A DNA stretch of 64,000 nt from Pseudomonadota bacterium (lineage in GTDB: Bacteria > Myxococcota_A > UBA796 > CAJQPC01), in the NCBI GenBank assembly GCA_024228935.1, contig JAAESX010000059.1, positions 62,001-126,000 of the forward strand, written 5' to 3'. Positions within the stretch are counted from its first letter, which is position 1. The number at the start of each line of letters is the position of its first letter. Below, one piece after another: positions 55,732-64,000 of the stretch. The translations under genes were made by a program, and so were the position numbers. The notes below the pieces were generated by a model. The model saw only the letters and a program-made list of their open reading frames with translations. It searched no databases and had not been told where the DNA came from.

Positions 55732-56664
55732 CTACAGGCCTTCGTAGAAGGTCGACTTGGCGTTGATCTCACTGATCGCGATCGTGCCCTTGTCGCCGTA
55801 GACCTCGAGCACCTCGAGCTTGACGCCATCGAACGTGCTGACGCCGGTGTGACCGAACGTGGACGGCACGCGGACCAGCTGTGAGGGCTCGTCGGCCAGC
55901 TCGATCTCGTACTCGCGCTCGCCGTCGACGATGAGCTTGGCCTTCTTGACCCGGTCATGGCCGGCGACGTGATCGAGGGTGATCGACGACAGCCCGAAGC
56001 CCTCGGCGAACCACGTGAAGTGGGCGCCAGCCGAAGGCGTCACCCAGTAGGTCTTCTTGTTCGCGTCGGTGACGTCGAAGACCATGTGCTTCGGGTCCGA
56101 CTCGGCCGAGCTGTCCGTGATCTGGGCCCCGACGTCGTTCTCGGTCATGTGGACCAGGATCTCGGACACCGCCAGGTTCGGGAAGTCCTCACCTTCGTGG
56201 ATGTCCACGACCGAGATCTTGACCCAGCCGCCGAAGAGCTCGTTTCCGATGCCCAGGTTGTCCATGTCGATGATCTGGATCTCCGCCTTGTCCTCGACGT
56301 CGATGTGCGCGGTGCCGGTGGTCTCGGCGTTCTCGCTGTCCTTGCAGCAGAGCACCTCGACCTGCAGGCGCTTGACCCGCGGATGGTCGGTGAAGGTCTC
56401 GTCCGACTTGCCCCAGCCCGGGTAGATCTCGATCTTGTCGATCTCGCCCTTGGGCACGTCGATCATGATCCACTCGCCGCGGTTCGGCGACTCGCCCGGG
56501 ACGATCCAGGCGGTCTCGAGCTTGCCGTCGATGGCGGCGTTCCCGGCGTAGTAGTTCGCGCCCTTCTTGGTCTCCTTCTTGTGGGTGGAGACCTGCGCCC
56601 CAGCGAGCGCGACGCTGGGAATCAAGAACAGGGCAGCCAGCGCGGCGGCGGAACGGAGGGTCAT
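55732..56664 (-). CDS. secreted discoidin-like (NADase-type glycan-binding) protein
   Basis: A 310-residue secreted protein with a conventional signal (MTLRSAAALAALFLIPSVALA). Residues ~35-175 resemble the NADase-type glycan-binding/discoidin-like domain: NAAIDGKLETAWIVPGESPN, RGEWIMIDVPKGEIDKIEIY, then GWGKSDETFTDHPRVKRLQV. A second, similar half covers ~185-305 (DDSSAES region, VKLEVLEVYGDKGTIAISE). Probably binds carbohydrate or peptidoglycan in the periplasm or outside. The ATG overlaps the TGA of the OmpA-family gene (ATGA), so it is coupled to that cell-wall-binding outer-membrane protein. Confidence 0.78.
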   Translation of the reverse strand: MTLRSAAALAALFLIPSVALAGAQVSTHKKETKKGANYYAGNAAIDGKLETAWIVPGESPNRGEWIMIDVPKGEIDKIEIYPGWGKSDETFTDHPRVKRLQVEVLCCKDSENAETTGTAHIDVEDKAEIQIIDMDNLGIGNELFGGWVKISVVDIHEGEDFPNLAVSEILVHMTENDVGAQITDSSAESDPKHMVFDVTDANKKTYWVTPSAGAHFTWFAEGFGLSSITLDHVAGHDRVKKAKLIVDGEREYEIELADEPSQLVRVPSTFGHTGVSTFDGVKLEVLEVYGDKGTIAISEINAKSTFYEGL

Positions 56665-58352
56665 TTGGATTCCTTCATGATGATGAACTCGACGCGGCGG
56701 TTGTTGGCCTTGCCGGCGTCGGTGTCGTTCGTGTCGATGGGGGACGACTCGCCGAGTCCAACACTCGACAGTCGCGAAGCTTCCACGCCGCCCTTGGTCA
56801 CCAGGTAGTCCTTCACCGCCGCGGCCCGGTTCCCGGACAGCTTGAGGTTGGCCACATCGGAGCCGTCGGAGTCAGTGTGACCCTCGACGCGGATGATCAG
56901 GAGCTGCGGGTTCGCCTGGACCACACGGCCGATCTCGTCGAGCAGGTCGTAGGACTCGGTCTTGATGACCGCCTTGCCGGACTCGAAGTAGATCTTCTCG
57001 TTGATCTGGATGCGGCCTTCCTTGACGACGACGCGGTCCTCGTCGGGACAGCCGTCGTTGTCTTCCACGCCGTCCATGTCCTCGGCGTCGTAGGGGCAGC
57101 GGTCGACGTCGTCGTTGAAGCCGTCGCCATCGCTGTCGGCGACGTCGGGGCAGCCGTCTTCGTCCTTGTACCCGTTCAGGTCTTCGGCCTGGTTCGGGCA
57201 TCGGTCGTTCAGGTCACTGACGCCGTCGTTGTCGTTGTCGGCCTCGGGACAGCCGTCGTTGTCCATGAACCCGTCGTCGTCCTCGGGATCCATCGGGCAG
57301 CGATCGATCGCGTCCTCGATTCCGTCGCCGTCGTTGTCGGTGTCCGGGCAGCCGTCGTCATCACGGAAGCCGTCCTGGTCCTCGGCGTGCTTCGGGCAGC
57401 GGTCCGTGCCGTCGGGCACGCCGTCCTTGTCCGTGTCGCGCGCGTTGGCGTCGAAGCTGGGCGCCGCGGTGAGGCCGACGATGGCGCGGTAGTCGGGGCT
57501 CCCGAGCCCGGGAACGAGCCCGAAACCGGCGCCGACGTTGGCGGTCATCCAGGGGCCGATGAGGAACTTGGCGCCGAGCGCCGCCTCGAGCGGAGCCTGG
57601 TTCTTCTGGGCGCCCCAGCTCTGGCCATAGACGTCGAGCATGATCTCGGCGGGGTCGGCCACGCGGTAGCCGATGGCCGCCTTGTAGACGAGCGCGCTTC
57701 CGGTCTGGACGTCGCGAGCGCGGTCTGCGGGGCGCACGAGGTAGCCCAGGTTCAGGGCGGCACGCCACTTGTACTGACGGCGCCAGACGCTGTCGTCGCT
57801 GGCCTCGAGCACGAGCGTGGGCTGGACGGTGAACGCGTCCTCGCTCATGAAGCTGTTGTCGGTGCCCGTGGGCAGGCCGACGGGGACCGAGAGCGCCAGC
57901 CCGACGGGGAACTCATCACGGGAGACGGGCGCGATCTTGGGAGTGACGCGCAGGTCGCCCAGGCCCGAGGCCGTGATGGGCCCCGGCGAGTCGAGCTGGG
58001 TCAGGCCATCGACCTTGTAGCCCTGCTGCCAGAGGATGATGGGCAGGTCGCCCGTGATCGAGATGAAGTCGGTGAACCCCATGCCGAGCTGGGCGTTGGC
58101 GACCATGCGCTGCTCGACCGGACCGCCGGTGCCGTCGGCGAGGACACCGACACGCTCGCCGTCCTGGTCGACGAGCACCACGGGGTCGTTGGCGTAGTTC
58201 GCCCACAGACCGACTCCGACCTGGAGGTGGCCGAGGGTCTCGGCGCTCTCGGTCGCGAGGTAGCCGTAGTGATCGGCGGGGGGCTTGAAGCGGTCGATGT
58301 CGACCGTCTGGGCGTCCTGGGCGGTGGCCAGTCCGAAGAGGAGATGCAGCAT
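56661..58352 (-). CDS. OmpA-family protein with thrombospondin type 3 repeats
   Basis: A 563-residue outer-membrane protein. MLHLLFGLATAQ is a short signal. Residues ~15-305 look like a beta-barrel (alternating aromatic strands such as RVADPAEIMLDVYGQSWG; LIGPWMTANVGAGFGLVPG). Residues ~310-445 carry about seven thrombospondin type 3 calcium repeats (DTDKDGVPDGTDRCPKHAED type). Residues ~450-560 are an OmpA C-terminal domain with GHTDSDG, NLKLSGNRAAAV and NRRVEF, which binds peptidoglycan. The barrel-TSP3-OmpA layout is that of OprF-like proteins of delta-proteobacteria. It lies 6 bp downstream of the MYXO-CTERM gene. Confidence 0.9.
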   Translation of the reverse strand: MLHLLFGLATAQDAQTVDIDRFKPPADHYGYLATESAETLGHLQVGVGLWANYANDPVVLVDQDGERVGVLADGTGGPVEQRMVANAQLGMGFTDFISITGDLPIILWQQGYKVDGLTQLDSPGPITASGLGDLRVTPKIAPVSRDEFPVGLALSVPVGLPTGTDNSFMSEDAFTVQPTLVLEASDDSVWRRQYKWRAALNLGYLVRPADRARDVQTGSALVYKAAIGYRVADPAEIMLDVYGQSWGAQKNQAPLEAALGAKFLIGPWMTANVGAGFGLVPGLGSPDYRAIVGLTAAPSFDANARDTDKDGVPDGTDRCPKHAEDQDGFRDDDGCPDTDNDGDGIEDAIDRCPMDPEDDDGFMDNDGCPEADNDNDGVSDLNDRCPNQAEDLNGYKDEDGCPDVADSDGDGFNDDVDRCPYDAEDMDGVEDNDGCPDEDRVVVKEGRIQINEKIYFESGKAVIKTESYDLLDEIGRVVQANPQLLIIRVEGHTDSDGSDVANLKLSGNRAAAVKDYLVTKGGVEASRLSSVGLGESSPIDTNDTDAGKANNRRVEFIIMKESK

Positions 58353-58358
58353 GGTCGT

Positions 58359-59897
58359 CTACTCGCGGCGGCGGAACAGCAGGGAGAGGAGCGAGAGCGC
58401 GGCGAGCCCGCCGGTGCCGGCGACCCCGAGCGCGGAACAACCGAGGATCGAGCCGCCCTGAGCGCTGGCCGTCAGCGCCGGGTAGTCGCAGTTCTCGTTG
58501 TAGAAACCGTCGCAGTTGTTGTCGAGGAAGTCGTCACAGAGCTCCTCGACGGCCGGGTTGACCTCGGCGTTCTGGTCGTCGCAGTCCCCGTCGCTGACCA
58601 TCCAGCCATCGCCGTCCCGGTCCGGGCTGTCGATGATGCCGTCACAGTCGTTGTCGATGCCGTCGGCGGCGCCGTTCTCGTCCGCGGCACCCGGGTGGAT
58701 GAGCTCGTTGTCGTCGTTGCAGTCGTTGCCGCCGTCGCACAGCTCGGAGTCGTACCCGTCCATGTCGACGTCGCACAGGTCGACGCCGTCGCAGTCCTCG
58801 TCGACGCCGTTGTAGGGGACCTCGGTCGCGCCCGGGTTGATCTCGACGGCGGTCACGCCATCGATCTCGCCGTCGTCCAGGCAGTCGCCCACCTCCTCGG
58901 GGTCGCAGAACATGCTCTCGACGACCGGGTCGGAGTACGGGTCGTACTCGCTGTCGTCGAAGTTGGGGTAGCCGTCGCCGTCGCCGTCGACGTCGTCGAT
59001 CCAGCAGTTGCAGTCATTGTCGATGCCGTCCGGGTTCTTGCCCTCGGACTTCGACGGGTTGATGTTCTGGTCGGTGTCGTCGCAGTCGCCGTCGACCTCG
59101 CTGTACCCGTCACCATCATCGTCGGTCAGGCCGTCGTCGCGGACGTTGTCGCAGTCGGCGTCGTCGTCGGCGTTCCCGAAGGGGTCGCCGGCGCCATCGA
59201 CGGTGCCGGGGTTCACGTACGGGTCGGAGTCGTCGCAGTCGCCCTGCTGCTCGCTGTACCCGTCGCCGTCGTCGTCCTGGCCGGCGTCGTTGCAGTAGTC
59301 GTTGGTGTCGCCAGGCGTACCGAACAGGCCGACGCCATCGATGTACCGGTCGGCGTCACACCAGTTGACGTTCAGGTCGTTGGCCCACTCGAGCGTGGCC
59401 TGCGGTCCCACCTGGAAGGCAGCGGTCTGGGAGACCCCCCAGGCCGAGGTCCAGATGAGCTCGTCGATGGTGTCCGTGCCCCAGACGAGCACGATGCTGT
59501 CGGCGCTCCGGTCGAGCTGGAAGTCCTGGAAGTCGTAGACGTAGTCGACCGGGATGTTCCCGTTGTATCCGGACTCTTCGTCGTCCTGCTCGTCCGAGAC
59601 GCCGAAGACGAGCGACTCGCCGGGGAGGATGCGCAAGGCACCCGGCGACGGCTCGGTGATGGCGATGATCTCGGTCCCCGCGTCGTCCTGGACGACCAGA
59701 CCGTTCAAGTCCTTGAGCTTGTCCGAGGCGTTCGTGATCTCGAACCACTCGCCGTAGTAGTCGGCCACCTTCTGGGGCTCGGGCATGAACTCAGTGATGA
59801 CCAGATCGCCCGCGGCATCCGGGTCGAAGTCCTGTGCGCGTGCGTCCGCGCTCCAGAACAGGGCTGCACCAATCGGCAGGGCAAGCATCCGTCGCAT
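58359..59897 (-). CDS. lamin-tail/MopE-repeat protein with MYXO-CTERM sorting tail
   Basis: A 512-residue secreted protein. Signal MRRMLALPIGAALFWSADARA. A lamin-tail domain covers ~28-200 (LVITEFMPEPQKVADYYGEW; SIVLVWGTDTIDELIW), then at least six MopE-like Asp/Cys repeats to ~470 (GDCDDSDPYVNPGT; DCDDTDQNINP; DCNDDNELIHPGAAD). The C-terminus is a Gly-Cys (GSILGCSALGVAG), a hydrophobic helix (GLAALSLLSLLF) and RRRE, the tripartite MYXO-CTERM signal processed by the myxosortase system and diagnostic for Myxococcota. The mature protein should be surface-attached through the Cys. It shares its lamin-tail plus MopE layout with the lipoprotein at 10340. First gene of the run 59897-55145. Confidence 0.9.
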   Translation of the reverse strand: MRRMLALPIGAALFWSADARAQDFDPDAAGDLVITEFMPEPQKVADYYGEWFEITNASDKLKDLNGLVVQDDAGTEIIAITEPSPGALRILPGESLVFGVSDEQDDEESGYNGNIPVDYVYDFQDFQLDRSADSIVLVWGTDTIDELIWTSAWGVSQTAAFQVGPQATLEWANDLNVNWCDADRYIDGVGLFGTPGDTNDYCNDAGQDDDGDGYSEQQGDCDDSDPYVNPGTVDGAGDPFGNADDDADCDNVRDDGLTDDDGDGYSEVDGDCDDTDQNINPSKSEGKNPDGIDNDCNCWIDDVDGDGDGYPNFDDSEYDPYSDPVVESMFCDPEEVGDCLDDGEIDGVTAVEINPGATEVPYNGVDEDCDGVDLCDVDMDGYDSELCDGGNDCNDDNELIHPGAADENGAADGIDNDCDGIIDSPDRDGDGWMVSDGDCDDQNAEVNPAVEELCDDFLDNNCDGFYNENCDYPALTASAQGGSILGCSALGVAGTGGLAALSLLSLLFRRRE

Positions 59898-59951
59898 GGA
59901 AGTCCTCCGGCCGCGGAGGATACCACCGCGCGAGGCGCGCTTCCGGCCGGC

Positions 59952-61226
59952 TCAGCCTCCCGCGGCGACCGCGATGTCCACGCCGGTCACGTCGGCCTTT
60001 CCAACACGCAGCGGGTTGCCCGAAAAGACACCCCGCGGATCGCCAGGTGTGGGGCCATCCCCATCGCTGTCGATGATGGCCTCGAGCTCCAGGTCGCCAA
60101 AGCCCCGCGGCGCGTCGAACGACCACGCGCCAGGCGACGCCTTGACCTTCCCGAGGTAGCGGCGACCGCCGTGTCCTTCGGTGTCGACGGCGAAGACGTC
60201 GACGTCGATGATCGCGTTGTCATCGAAGCCTTCGGCGGACAGGGTGCCCGAAATCCGAACGGCATCCGAGAGGTCCGGGAACAGGGCCTGCGCGATGCCG
60301 CCGGCGGGCCCCGGTGCTCCGGCCTGAGGATCGCCCCCGGGAGCCCCCGCGGCCGCGTTGTTGCCGCCGGACGGCTGGGTGGCGAGCGCGTAGCCTCCGA
60401 CGACGAGCGGGATGTCGAGCTTCACGAGGTCGTCCGAGCCGATCGCGACCTCGACGGCGGCGAACGGGTCGGCGGCGGAGGGTCCGTCCGCAGCGAGATC
60501 CTGGAAGACCTGCATGCGGAGCGTGCCGTACCCGCGGGGCACCTGCGTGGCGTACTCGCCGGGGCCCGCGAACTGGATCTTGCCCAGGTAGTTGTCGCCC
60601 GACGGCCCCGCGTCCTCGGCGACGACCCGCACGTCGAAGTCCACCCCGTGATCGGACTCGCTCGTGACGGTGCCCGTGAGCGTCGTCCACTCGCCGTCGT
60701 GCTCGCCAAAGATGCTCGGGGCGGCCCCCGCGGACATGTTGGCCAGTTCGCGTCCGCCGAGCACCAGGGTCAGCTCGACGAGCTCGGGCGCGTCGTCCGT
60801 CACGATGACCGTGGTCACCCCGAACGGGTCGTCGTCGCCCGGGCCGTCACCCTCGAGGTCCTGGAATGCCTGGAGCGTGATCGAGCCGAAGCCCTCGGGG
60901 GCCTCGAACGCGAACTCGCCAGGGCCCGCCAACAGGAGCTTCCCAAGCTGGGCGAAACCGCCCTCTGCGCTGGGGTCCGGGGCGAGCACGTCGACATCGA
61001 CCGCCAGCTCGTGATCGCTGATCAGCACACCCTTGACCGGCAGCAGCGTGCCATCGAAGTCGGCGAAGGGCCCCTTGCTCGGGTCGCCCTCGCCATGGGT
61101 CATCTCCTGGTGCTCCGGCCCGTTCTCGGCTTCCTCTTCGGCCTGTGCGGTGAAGGCTTCGGGCAGCGGACGGGGCTCACCGGTCACCCGCTCGAGGCAC
61201 CCGATCTGGAGGAGGAGGACGATCAC
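59952..61226 (-). CDS. lipoprotein with three tandem ~105-residue beta domains
   Basis: A 424-residue lipoprotein. The GTG at 61226 gives MIVLLLQIGC (Cys10); no good Shine-Dalgarno. After a Glu-rich linker (~15-50) come three copies of one domain, about residues 55-165, 175-275 and 315-420. Each contains a strand like LGKIQFAGPGEY (YLGKVKASPGAW in copy 3), then PRGYGTLRMQVFQDL (PEGFGSITLQAFQDLE in copy 1), then DGPxxxDPFG/R. A Gly/Ala/Pro-rich linker separates copies 2 and 3. I do not recognise the domain; it resembles a beta-sandwich of transthyretin or carboxypeptidase-regulatory type. It diverges from the PilZ gene. Confidence 0.78.
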   Translation of the reverse strand: MIVLLLQIGCLERVTGEPRPLPEAFTAQAEEEAENGPEHQEMTHGEGDPSKGPFADFDGTLLPVKGVLISDHELAVDVDVLAPDPSAEGGFAQLGKLLLAGPGEFAFEAPEGFGSITLQAFQDLEGDGPGDDDPFGVTTVIVTDDAPELVELTLVLGGRELANMSAGAAPSIFGEHDGEWTTLTGTVTSESDHGVDFDVRVVAEDAGPSGDNYLGKIQFAGPGEYATQVPRGYGTLRMQVFQDLAADGPSAADPFAAVEVAIGSDDLVKLDIPLVVGGYALATQPSGGNNAAAGAPGGDPQAGAPGPAGGIAQALFPDLSDAVRISGTLSAEGFDDNAIIDVDVFAVDTEGHGGRRYLGKVKASPGAWSFDAPRGFGDLELEAIIDSDGDGPTPGDPRGVFSGNPLRVGKADVTGVDIAVAAGG

Positions 61227-61300
61227 GTCGGGGATCGTATCGCGCCCGCGAAAGCGTTCCGAAATGAGCGTTGGTGCAGATCCCGGTGACAATCAGCGAC

Positions 61301-61792
61301 ATGAACGAAGCCGCGACCGCCATCCCCATCATCCGAGCGCACGATCGCTTGCTGACGCTGGTGTTCGTGGCCTGGTCCCAGGGCGGCCGGTCGGGCAGCT
61401 GGTCCACCCACGATCTGTCCGTGGGCGGGATGTCGGTGAAGGGCTCGGTCCCGAACCCGAAGGGGCCCGTGTTCATGAGGCTGCGCGTGGGCACCGAGAG
61501 CGTGCACGTCCGCGCTCGCCAGCAGTGGACCCGCCGCGCGAACGACGGGACCGATCTGTCAGGTCTGCGGTTCGAGCGACTCAAGGCGGAGCAGGCGGCG
61601 GCCCTCGAGATCCTGATGGAGACCCTGCACGGGCTCTCCCAGCAGGCCCTGCCCGAGCCCGACGAGTGGCCGCTGCAGTACGCCGACGACGACAACTCGC
61701 TCGACGCCGCGACGTCCGGTCTGATGTGGCTGATCGGAGCGGCGGCCGTCAGCGCCTTCGCCGCCGCGGGTGTGATCTACCTGCTGCCCTAG
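61301..61792 (+). CDS. PilZ-domain protein with C-terminal TM helix
   Basis: A 163-residue protein from the ATG at 61301 (a TTG at 61271 would add ten residues). The PilZ signature for cyclic di-GMP is present in both parts: RAHDR (Arg12-Arg16) and DLSVGG in STHDLSVGGMSVKG. The beta-barrel continues to ~105, then a Gln/Glu-rich linker and one TM helix (LMWLIGAAAVSAFAAAGVIY) at the very C-terminus, making it tail-anchored. It probably couples cyclic di-GMP to an envelope or motility function. Confidence 0.82.
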   Translation: MNEAATAIPIIRAHDRLLTLVFVAWSQGGRSGSWSTHDLSVGGMSVKGSVPNPKGPVFMRLRVGTESVHVRARQQWTRRANDGTDLSGLRFERLKAEQAAALEILMETLHGLSQQALPEPDEWPLQYADDDNSLDAATSGLMWLIGAAAVSAFAAAGVIYLLP

Positions 61793-61828
61793 CTCAGGAG
61801 GACAGCTCGGGCGGCCAGCTCGGACGGG

Positions 61829-62743
61829 CTAGCCCTGCTGCTCGTACCAGGCGACGGTCCGAGCGAGCCCCTGGCGCAGATCGACCTGGGCCTCCCAGCC
61901 GAACCCGTCCCGGGCCCGTGACGTGTCGAGGCACTTGCGCGGCTGACCGTCGGGCTTGGTGGTGTCCCAGCGGACCTCGCCCTCGAACCCGCAGACCTCG
62001 GCCACCGTCTCGACGAGCTCCTTGATCGTGAACTCCTGGCCGTTGCCGATGTTCACGGGCGCCGGGTCGTCCCACCGGTCCGCCATCGCCAGGATCGCGT
62101 CGGCGCAGTCCTCGACGAACAACAGCTCGCGCGTGGCCGAGCCGGTGCCCCAGGCCGTGATGTGGTCGTCCCCCCGGTCGCGCGCCTCGAGGCACTTCCG
62201 GATGAGCGCCGGCACGACGTGGCTGCGCTCGGGGTCGAAGTCGTCGCGCGGCCCGTACAGGTTGGTCGGCATCGGGAACACCGAGCTCATGCCGTACTGG
62301 GCCTTGTAGGCCTTGCCCTGCTCCATGAGCATCCGCTTGGACAGCCCGTAGGTGGCGTTGTTGGGCTCGGGGTAGCCCTCGAACAGGCTCTCCTCGCGCA
62401 TCGGCATGGGCACGATGCGGGGGTACGCGCAGACGCTCGAGACGCCGATGAACTTCGCGACCTCGGCCACCCGACAGGCCTCGAGGAGTTCGGTGCCCAT
62501 CGTGACGTTGTCGTACAGCACCGAGCCGGGGTGCTGGCGCATGTACCCGATGCCTCCGCCGTTCACGGCGCAGTGGACCACCAGGTCGGGCTGGGCCTCG
62601 GTCAACAGGCGGGTGCAGGCTTCGCGTCGGCGCAGGTCGTGCGTCGCGCTGCGAGGCACGGTGACGTCGTCGCCTCGGGCACGGAAGCGGTCCACGACGT
62701 GCGAGCCCAGAAAGCCCGCGCCGCCGGTCACGACGACCCGCAT
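61829..62743 (-). CDS. fcl: GDP-L-fucose synthase-like NAD-dependent epimerase/reductase
   Basis: A 304-residue extended SDR. VVVTGGAGFLGSHVVDRF is the NADP motif. HCAVNGGGIGYMRQHPGSVL, GVSSVCAYPR with the catalytic Ser, YGLSKRM with Tyr and Lys (YxxxK), and PTNLYGPRDDFDPERSHVVP match GDP-4-keto-6-deoxymannose epimerase-reductase (Fcl/WcaG). TRELLFVEDCADAIL is also typical. The ATG shares a base with the TGA upstream. It lies in a nucleotide-sugar cluster with an epimerase and a DegT aminotransferase, so the product probably enters an LPS O-chain or capsule. Confidence 0.85.
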   Translation of the reverse strand: MRVVVTGGAGFLGSHVVDRFRARGDDVTVPRSATHDLRRREACTRLLTEAQPDLVVHCAVNGGGIGYMRQHPGSVLYDNVTMGTELLEACRVAEVAKFIGVSSVCAYPRIVPMPMREESLFEGYPEPNNATYGLSKRMLMEQGKAYKAQYGMSSVFPMPTNLYGPRDDFDPERSHVVPALIRKCLEARDRGDDHITAWGTGSATRELLFVEDCADAILAMADRWDDPAPVNIGNGQEFTIKELVETVAEVCGFEGEVRWDTTKPDGQPRKCLDTSRARDGFGWEAQVDLRQGLARTVAWYEQQG

Positions 62744-63672
62744 CAGACGTTGCTGTAGGGCTTGCGCACCTCGAGCAGCGACAGGCCGGCGATCAGCTCG
62801 TCCATGCCCTGCTCCATCGAGATCTCGGTCCGGAAGCCGACCTTCCGGATCTTCTCGTAGCTGACCTCGTAGTCGCGCTTGTCGGCGTCCTCGCCGATGG
62901 CGGCGAAGTGCGACATGAAGTCGATCTTCTTCCGCAGCATGAGCACGATGTCCTCCTTGGTGAAGTTCATCGAGTCGTCGCCGACGTTGTAGACGTTGTT
63001 CCGCATCACGTCGAAGTTGTCGACGGTGTGCTCGACGCAGCGCGCCATGTCCTGGATGTGGATGAACGTCCGCCGGAAGTGCTTCTCGTAGACGACCAGG
63101 TACCGATTCACGAGCGCCTGGAACGTGAAGTCGTTGATCATCAGGTCCAGGCGGAGCCGAGGCGACAGCCCGAACGCGGTGGCGAAGCGGTAGCTGACGC
63201 AGTTGCCGCGGCCCATGCACATGTACTCGGCTTCGGTCTTGGTCTCGCCGTACAGCGACAGCGGGTTGAGCGGCGTCTCTTCGGTGCAGATGCCCTCGAC
63301 CTCGCCGTAGTTGCTGCCCGTGCTCGCGTAGATGAGCTTGGTCTGCCCGTCGAGCGCCGAGATGACCGAGCTGGTGCCGCCGACGTTGACCTGGCGAGCG
63401 CGCTCCGGCTCCTTCTTGCAGAGCGGGTACCCGACCAGGGCGGCGAGATGGACGACGAAGTCCTTGCCGGCGGCGACCCGCTTCATCAGCTCGCGGTCGA
63501 GCACGTCGCCCTTGGTGAACGTGTAGTTCGGGTTGATGAACAGCTCCATCAGCGGGAGCGGGCCGTACATCAGGTTGTCGATGACGTGGACCTTGTGCCC
63601 AGACGCCAGCAGCCGGCGCGCGACGATGCTGCCGTAGAAGCCAGCGCCACCGGTGATCAGGATGTCAGCCAC
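62743..63672 (-). CDS. NAD-dependent nucleotide-sugar epimerase/dehydratase
   Basis: A 309-residue extended SDR from a GTG start. LITGGAGFYGSIVARRL is the NAD motif; AALVGYPLCKKEPERARQVN, LIYASTGSNYG with the catalytic Ser/Thr, and YGETKTEAE with Tyr/Lys follow. TFIHIQDMARCVEHTV and NNVYNVGDDSMNFTK are typical of this family. It overlaps the aminotransferase gene by 8 bp upstream and fcl by one base downstream. The exact sugar is unknown. Confidence 0.88.
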   Translation of the reverse strand: MADILITGGAGFYGSIVARRLLASGHKVHVIDNLMYGPLPLMELFINPNYTFTKGDVLDRELMKRVAAGKDFVVHLAALVGYPLCKKEPERARQVNVGGTSSVISALDGQTKLIYASTGSNYGEVEGICTEETPLNPLSLYGETKTEAEYMCMGRGNCVSYRFATAFGLSPRLRLDLMINDFTFQALVNRYLVVYEKHFRRTFIHIQDMARCVEHTVDNFDVMRNNVYNVGDDSMNFTKEDIVLMLRKKIDFMSHFAAIGEDADKRDYEVSYEKIRKVGFRTEISMEQGMDELIAGLSLLEVRKPYSNV

Positions 63673-64000
63673 GGAAGAACTCCTCGAGTGCGTCCTTCAG
63701 GAGCAGCCCATGGCCGTCTCCGAAGGCGTGGCTGTTCCCGACGAACAGCCCGTGCGTGTGGACCCGATCGGCGACCGGGAGCGGTCCTCCGACGCGAGCC
63801 CCGACCACGCGCTCGAAGGCTGGCTGGCGAGCCAGGTTCGAGCCCGAGATGGGGCGGGTCGAGATGCCGCGGGACTCGAGGTGTCGCATGCACGCGGCAC
63901 GGTCGATCTCTGCGTCCAGCAGCAAGGGGAAGGCAAAGCTGGCGTGGACCTGGCCCGGGAGCTCCGGGAGGACGGTCACACCAGGCGTGTCAGCGAGCAT
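63665..64000 (-). CDS. DegT/DnrJ/EryC1-family aminotransferase (partial, 5' end off window)
   Basis: The C-terminal 111 residues of a PLP-dependent sugar aminotransferase or 3-dehydrase; the gene begins beyond the right edge. SFAFPLLLDAEIDRAACMRH, LESRGISTRPISGSNLARQP and GLFVGNSHAFGDGHGLLLKD match the C-terminal domain of the family, and the GSNLARQPAF block is closest to RfbH/ColD-type proteins acting on 4-keto-6-deoxy sugars. It precedes the epimerase and fcl genes in one operon, overlapping the first by 8 bp. Confidence 0.82.
   Translation of the reverse strand: MLADTPGVTVLPELPGQVHASFAFPLLLDAEIDRAACMRHLESRGISTRPISGSNLARQPAFERVVGARVGGPLPVADRVHTHGLFVGNSHAFGDGHGLLLKDALEEFFRG

Noticed and set aside
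56877..61289. A 1470-codon open frame on the plus strand, the longest in the window
   Set aside because: It is the exact antisense of four well-supported minus-strand genes; its Val/Asp/Gly-rich product mirrors the Asp-rich calcium repeats on the other strand and has no domain or start signal of its own.

Overview
The window is strongly GC-rich bacterial DNA and looks like a member of the Myxococcota (the former deltaproteobacterial myxobacteria) or a close relative. Supporting signs are an apparent MYXO-CTERM sorting tail (C-terminus of the gene at 58359-59897), MopE-like Asp/Cys-rich repeats and lamin-tail domains, an AgmX/PglI-type protein, a PATAN (DUF4388) protein, a DUF5939 cyclase-like protein, and many secreted lipoproteins rich in FG-GAP or Asp/Ser repeats. 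Genes are packed tightly: start and stop codons overlap in many co-directional pairs, and several convergent genes overlap at their 3' ends. I saw no rRNA, tRNA or CRISPR array.

Layout. 1-6.8 kb: a DUF4132 protein cut by the window edge, a small unknown, an FG-GAP/ASPIC lipoprotein, then a PATAN-J domain-TPR protein coupled to a CpaF-type ATPase. 6.8-16.7 kb (minus strand): TPR and zinc-ribbon/AgmX proteins, a large lamin-tail/MopE/FG-GAP lipoprotein, an OmpA-like protein coupled to a deoxynucleoside kinase, and a neutral ceramidase-like lipoprotein. 16.8-18.3 kb: a DTW-domain tRNA-modifying enzyme and a REP-like element, that is, a Y1 (RAYT-like) transposase gene flanked by palindromic repeats. 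18.3-25.4 kb: a secreted unknown, two calcineurin-like phosphoesterases, a pair of bacterial PH-domain membrane proteins, a phosphodiesterase lipoprotein and an Asp/Ser-rich lipoprotein. 25.4-30.7 kb: two small proteins, a lipoprotein that I interpret as a selenoprotein, and korAB. 30.8-42.3 kb: a PhoD-like lipoprotein, a frameshifted DUF5939/cyclase-like gene, a TPR protein, two small lipoproteins, and a four-gene operon of a TonB-dependent receptor, two lipoproteins and a TPR-TlpA protein. 42.3-50.2 kb: cysNC-cysD, two frameshifted genes of unknown function, two small genes and feoAB behind a possible Fur box. 50.2-55.7 kb: two short histidine kinases, an RTX fragment, a sulfatase-fold lipoprotein, an SDR and a frameshifted membrane protein. 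55.7-61.8 kb: a glycan-binding-like protein, an OmpA/thrombospondin-3 porin-like protein, the MYXO-CTERM protein, a triple-repeat lipoprotein and a PilZ protein. 61.8-64 kb: nucleotide-sugar genes (GDP-fucose synthase-like, epimerase, DegT aminotransferase) reading off the right edge.

The most interesting item is at 26063-27796. An in-frame TGA (27476-27478) sits exactly where the first cysteine of a thioredoxin CxxC motif belongs (WTTW-U-PVC). The same frame continues through the rest of a TlpA-like fold, and a perfect 7-bp hairpin with a G-first loop begins 10 nt after the TGA, with its loop 17 nt after it, as expected of a bacterial SECIS element. A conventional gene call would split this into a truncated protein and a separate small one. 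A second theme is that at least a dozen exported proteins have signal peptides of only about 8-12 residues with no basic N-region. A caution: six genes carry apparent 1-base frameshifts, several in short G/C runs, which suggests residual assembly error in this sequence.
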